Shown piece after piece: positions 61,933 to 64,000 of a stretch of 64,000 bases of DNA. The notes under the pieces were generated by a model. It saw only the letters and a program-made list of their open reading frames with translations. It was not told the DNA's origin and did not search any database. Source of the DNA: Variovorax sp. PBS-H4 (GTDB taxonomy: Bacteria > Pseudomonadota > Gammaproteobacteria > Burkholderiales > Burkholderiaceae_C); NCBI RefSeq assembly GCF_901827205.1, contig NZ_LR594675.1:4712001-4776000 (forward strand). The letters run 5' to 3'. A program made the translations under genes and the position numbers. Position 1 is the stretch's first letter, and each line of letters starts with the position of its first letter.

Positions 61933-62322
61933 TCATCGCTTCGACGACGAGGTGGACTTCGAAGGATCGCGCTGGCCGCGCGCCTCTTCATCGTCGCCGG
62001 TTCGGTTTCCCTCGGTAACCGGGCCGTTGTAGACGGCATCCATCACGGGCCCGCGGTCCGTGTCGGCGCCGTGCACGGCGTCGTGATGCGCGATCGCGCC
62101 CACCGATTCCATCGAAGGATTGCCGGCGGACTGGCTGCTCGCGGATTCGTCGAGCTCATTGGGTTGCTGAGGCACCGGCTTCTGCAAGCCGTCGCCGCTG
62201 GCCTGGGCCCAGCGCGTTTCGCCAGCCGCGGCGCTGCGTCCCGGCTTGGGCGACCCTTCCTTGCTCGTCGCGCGGTCCGCGGTTTCGCCTTCGGCTGTTC
62301 CGGGTGTGTGTCTCGTGTTCAC
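61933..62322 (-). CDS. Small polar, probably disordered protein of unknown function
   Basis: 129 residues from a GTG (VNTRHTPGTAEGE) with AGGAA 8 bases upstream. It is rich in S, T, G, D and E, with no hydrophobic core, and includes PNELDESASSQ, a short segment I associate with small Burkholderiales hypotheticals. The product cannot be named. The frame stays open upstream to 62511, but the sequence there is unlike a protein start. Confidence 0.6.
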   Translation of the reverse strand: MNTRHTPGTAEGETADRATSKEGSPKPGRSAAAGETRWAQASGDGLQKPVPQQPNELDESASSQSAGNPSMESVGAIAHHDAVHGADTDRGPVMDAVYNGPVTEGNRTGDDEEARGQRDPSKSTSSSKR

Positions 62323-62461
62323 GGAGTACTTCCTGTCGGTGTTTTCAATGCCCCATGCTGCCGAGGCCCGGCGCTCTGCCGGTAAGGTTTTGCTCACAGC
62401 GGCCGTAGGAGATCGAGTAAGGGCGCCGTTGCCGGCGATGCGCGGCGTCGCCGAATCAGGC

Positions 62462-63550
62462 CTAGAACAGACTCCCCTGCCCTGCAGCACCGGGTGGCCG
62501 GAACGCGCCAAGGTCGAGCGCGATGCGCTCCCGATTGAAGCCCAGCCGCTGCGCTGCCTTCTCGAAGCGCTGGCGGATCAGCTCGGCCCACAAGCCACTT
62601 CCGACCATGCGCGTGCCGAACGACGCGTCGTAGTCCTTGCCGCCGCGCATCTCATGGATGCGCGCCATGATGCGCGCGGCGCGCTGCGGATAGTGCAGCT
62701 CCAGCCACTGCTTGAAGAGCGGCGCCACCTCCCAGGGCAGCCGGATCACCGTATAGAAGGCGCTGCGCGCACCGGCCTCCCAGGCGGCCTCGAGCACCTT
62801 CTCCATGTCCTCGGTGACGAAGGGAATCTGCGGCGCCACGCTTACGCCCACAGGAACGCCCGCCTCGGCCAGCGTGCGCACCGTGCGCAGTCGCCGATGC
62901 GGCGCGGCGGCGCGCGGCTCCAGCTTGCGCGCGAGCTCGCCGTCCAGCGTGGTGATGGTGACGTAGACCGCCGCGAGATGCTGCGCGGCCATGGGGGCGA
63001 TCAGGTCGAGATCGCGCTCGACGGCGCTGGACTTGGTGACCAGGCCGAAAGGATGGCGCACCTCCTGGAGCAGCTCGATCACCGATCGGGTCAGCCGCAG
63101 CTCGCGCTCGATGGGCTGGTAGCAGTCGGTTGCGGTGCCGATCGCCAGGTTTTGCGGCCGATAGCCGCGCCGGCCCAGTTCGGCGCGCAGCACTTCGACG
63201 ATGTTGCGCTTGGCGATCAGCTTGGTCTCGAAGTCCAGGCCGGGCGAGAGGTTCAGGTAGCTGTGCGTGGGCCGCGCGAAGCAATAGATGCAGCCGTGTT
63301 CGCATCCGCGGTAGGGATTGATCGAGCGGTCGAAGTGGATGTCGGGCGAGTCGTTTTCGCTCAGCACCGACTTCACGTCCTCGAAGCGCACCTCGGTCTG
63401 CAAGGGCGCAAGCGGATCGGCTGCGCCTTCCTCGAGGGTGCCCCAGCCATCGTCGAAGGCATCGCGGGCATCGCGCTCGAAGCGGTGGGGCAGCCGGGTT
63501 GCCGCACCTCGGCCCTTGATGACATGGAGGGGAATGAAAGCGTCGGGCAT
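62462..63550 (-). CDS. PA0069-family radical SAM protein
   Basis: A 362-residue iron-sulfur enzyme. The SAM cluster motif is C83-x3-C87-x2-C90 (RGCEHGCIYC), followed by FARPTHSYLNLSPGLDFETK, typical of the PA0069/Rv2578c group related to photoproduct lyases. The C-terminal region contains RIHEMRGGKDYDASFGTRM. A LexA-type box lies 21 bases before the ATG, and PA0069 itself is a known member of the Pseudomonas SOS regulon, so a DNA-damage role is likely. Exact reaction unknown. Confidence 0.93.
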   Translation of the reverse strand: MPDAFIPLHVIKGRGAATRLPHRFERDARDAFDDGWGTLEEGAADPLAPLQTEVRFEDVKSVLSENDSPDIHFDRSINPYRGCEHGCIYCFARPTHSYLNLSPGLDFETKLIAKRNIVEVLRAELGRRGYRPQNLAIGTATDCYQPIERELRLTRSVIELLQEVRHPFGLVTKSSAVERDLDLIAPMAAQHLAAVYVTITTLDGELARKLEPRAAAPHRRLRTVRTLAEAGVPVGVSVAPQIPFVTEDMEKVLEAAWEAGARSAFYTVIRLPWEVAPLFKQWLELHYPQRAARIMARIHEMRGGKDYDASFGTRMVGSGLWAELIRQRFEKAAQRLGFNRERIALDLGAFRPPGAAGQGSLF

Positions 63551-63570
63551 GGTCCTTCACCTCTGTGAAA

Positions 63571-63586
63571 CTGTGTTTTCATACAG
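63571..63586. promoter_or_regulatory. LexA (SOS) box CTGTGTTTTCATACAG
   Basis: CTGT-N8-ACAG, the full LexA consensus of gamma- and betaproteobacteria, flanked by A/T (aa...ta). It lies 21 bases upstream of the radical SAM gene start (63550, minus strand). Confidence 0.8.
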
Positions 63587-63720
63587 TATTCCACCAAACT
63601 GCCGGGCGTGCACGCCGGGCCGATATCGAACCCTCGCGCCAAGTGCATCGCAGCGCGCAGCGGCCGAGTTCCATGGGCGCGGCAACTGCTAGCGGCCGGA
63701 AACTCACTAGACTGGCGTGA

Positions 63721-64000
63721 ATGACCACCGCGCCACTCGACGCCTTTCTGCACGCGATGCCAAAGACGGAGCTTCACTGCCACCTGTTCGGCACCGTGCG
63801 CCACGCCACCTTCGCTGCGCTCAATGAACGTGCGGGGTCGCCGCTGGCGCAGCAGGAGGTCGAGGACTTCTACACGCGCGGCGAGAAGCCCGTGGGCGTG
63901 TTGCGCGTCCTGCGCGCTCTCGACGCCCAGCTGCTGCGCACGCCGGACGACCTGCATCGGATCACGCTGGAATACCTCGAGGATGCCGCGGCGCACAACG
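63721..64000 (+). CDS. Adenosine deaminase-like amidohydrolase, 3' truncated by window edge
   Basis: The first 93 residues of a protein that runs off the window. TELHCHLFGTV near residue 16 is the H-x-H metal site of adenosine and adenine deaminases (usual form 'ELH.HL.G'). It is divergent from the radical SAM gene, with 170 bases between. Family assignment is fair; the active-site Glu and the second His lie outside the window. Confidence 0.8.
   Translation, partial: MTTAPLDAFLHAMPKTELHCHLFGTVRHATFAALNERAGSPLAQQEVEDFYTRGEKPVGVLRVLRALDAQLLRTPDDLHRITLEYLEDAAAHN

Overview
The window is high-GC DNA with short intergenic gaps, tightly overlapping operons and many solute-binding receptors. Three orphan Bug (tripartite tricarboxylate type) receptors, several FCD-type GntR regulators, Rieske oxygenases and a beta-proteobacterial style LexA box point to a soil or plant-associated member of the Burkholderiales, most likely Comamonadaceae close to Variovorax. 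That assignment is an inference from gene content; no rRNA or tRNA gene was seen.

Layout. (1) 1-12374: a LysR fragment, a lone Liv-type receptor, then a long minus-strand operon for import and oxidation of an unknown compound (Rieske oxygenase, GntR regulator, reductase, LivK-type receptor, LivHMGF, SRPBCC protein). A MetE-like methyltransferase and a GST are divergent from it. (2) 12391-17366: cardiolipin synthase, a ROK kinase whose motifs are in circularly permuted order, an alpha/beta hydrolase, and a fused receptor-permease of the osmoprotectant type with no ATPase beside it. (3) 17367-18272: no genes; tandem repeats and a large inverted repeat with arms of about 250 bp. (4) 18273-32265: a uronate/aldarate catabolic island in two divergent arms. 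The minus arm holds a GntR regulator, Bug receptor, KdgD and ketoglutarate semialdehyde dehydrogenase. The plus arm holds uronate dehydrogenase, a TRAP transporter, a cytoplasmic lactonase, galactarate dehydratase, an SDR, an exported lactonase and a Bug receptor. A 20-bp motif, 17/20 identical, lies in front of both arms. Together the genes convert galacturonate to 2-oxoglutarate. (5) 32332-38078: psd, an HxlR-like regulator, an FKBP, and grpE-dnaK-dnaJ behind a good sigma-32 promoter. (6) 38138-40850: GntR, FAH-family hydrolase and Bug receptor. (7) 41283-46036: the prkA-yeaH-ycgB stress operon behind a near-consensus sigma-54 promoter. (8) 46045-47129: aroQ-tag. (9) 47193-55229: GntR, BMP-family receptor, a Rieske oxygenase whose cluster and mononuclear-iron functions appear divided between two proteins, a GST, and glutathione-dependent formaldehyde oxidation genes. 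(10) 55305-64000: gluconokinase, a tripartite RND efflux system with an altered proton relay, a small disordered protein, a PA0069-type radical SAM protein behind a LexA box, and the start of an adenosine-deaminase-like gene.

The most unusual items are the complementary Rieske protein pair (49074-51594) inside a probable demethylation and formaldehyde-removal operon, and the circularly permuted ROK protein (13764-14909). The regulatory sites noted here are read by eye and have not been scored by any program.
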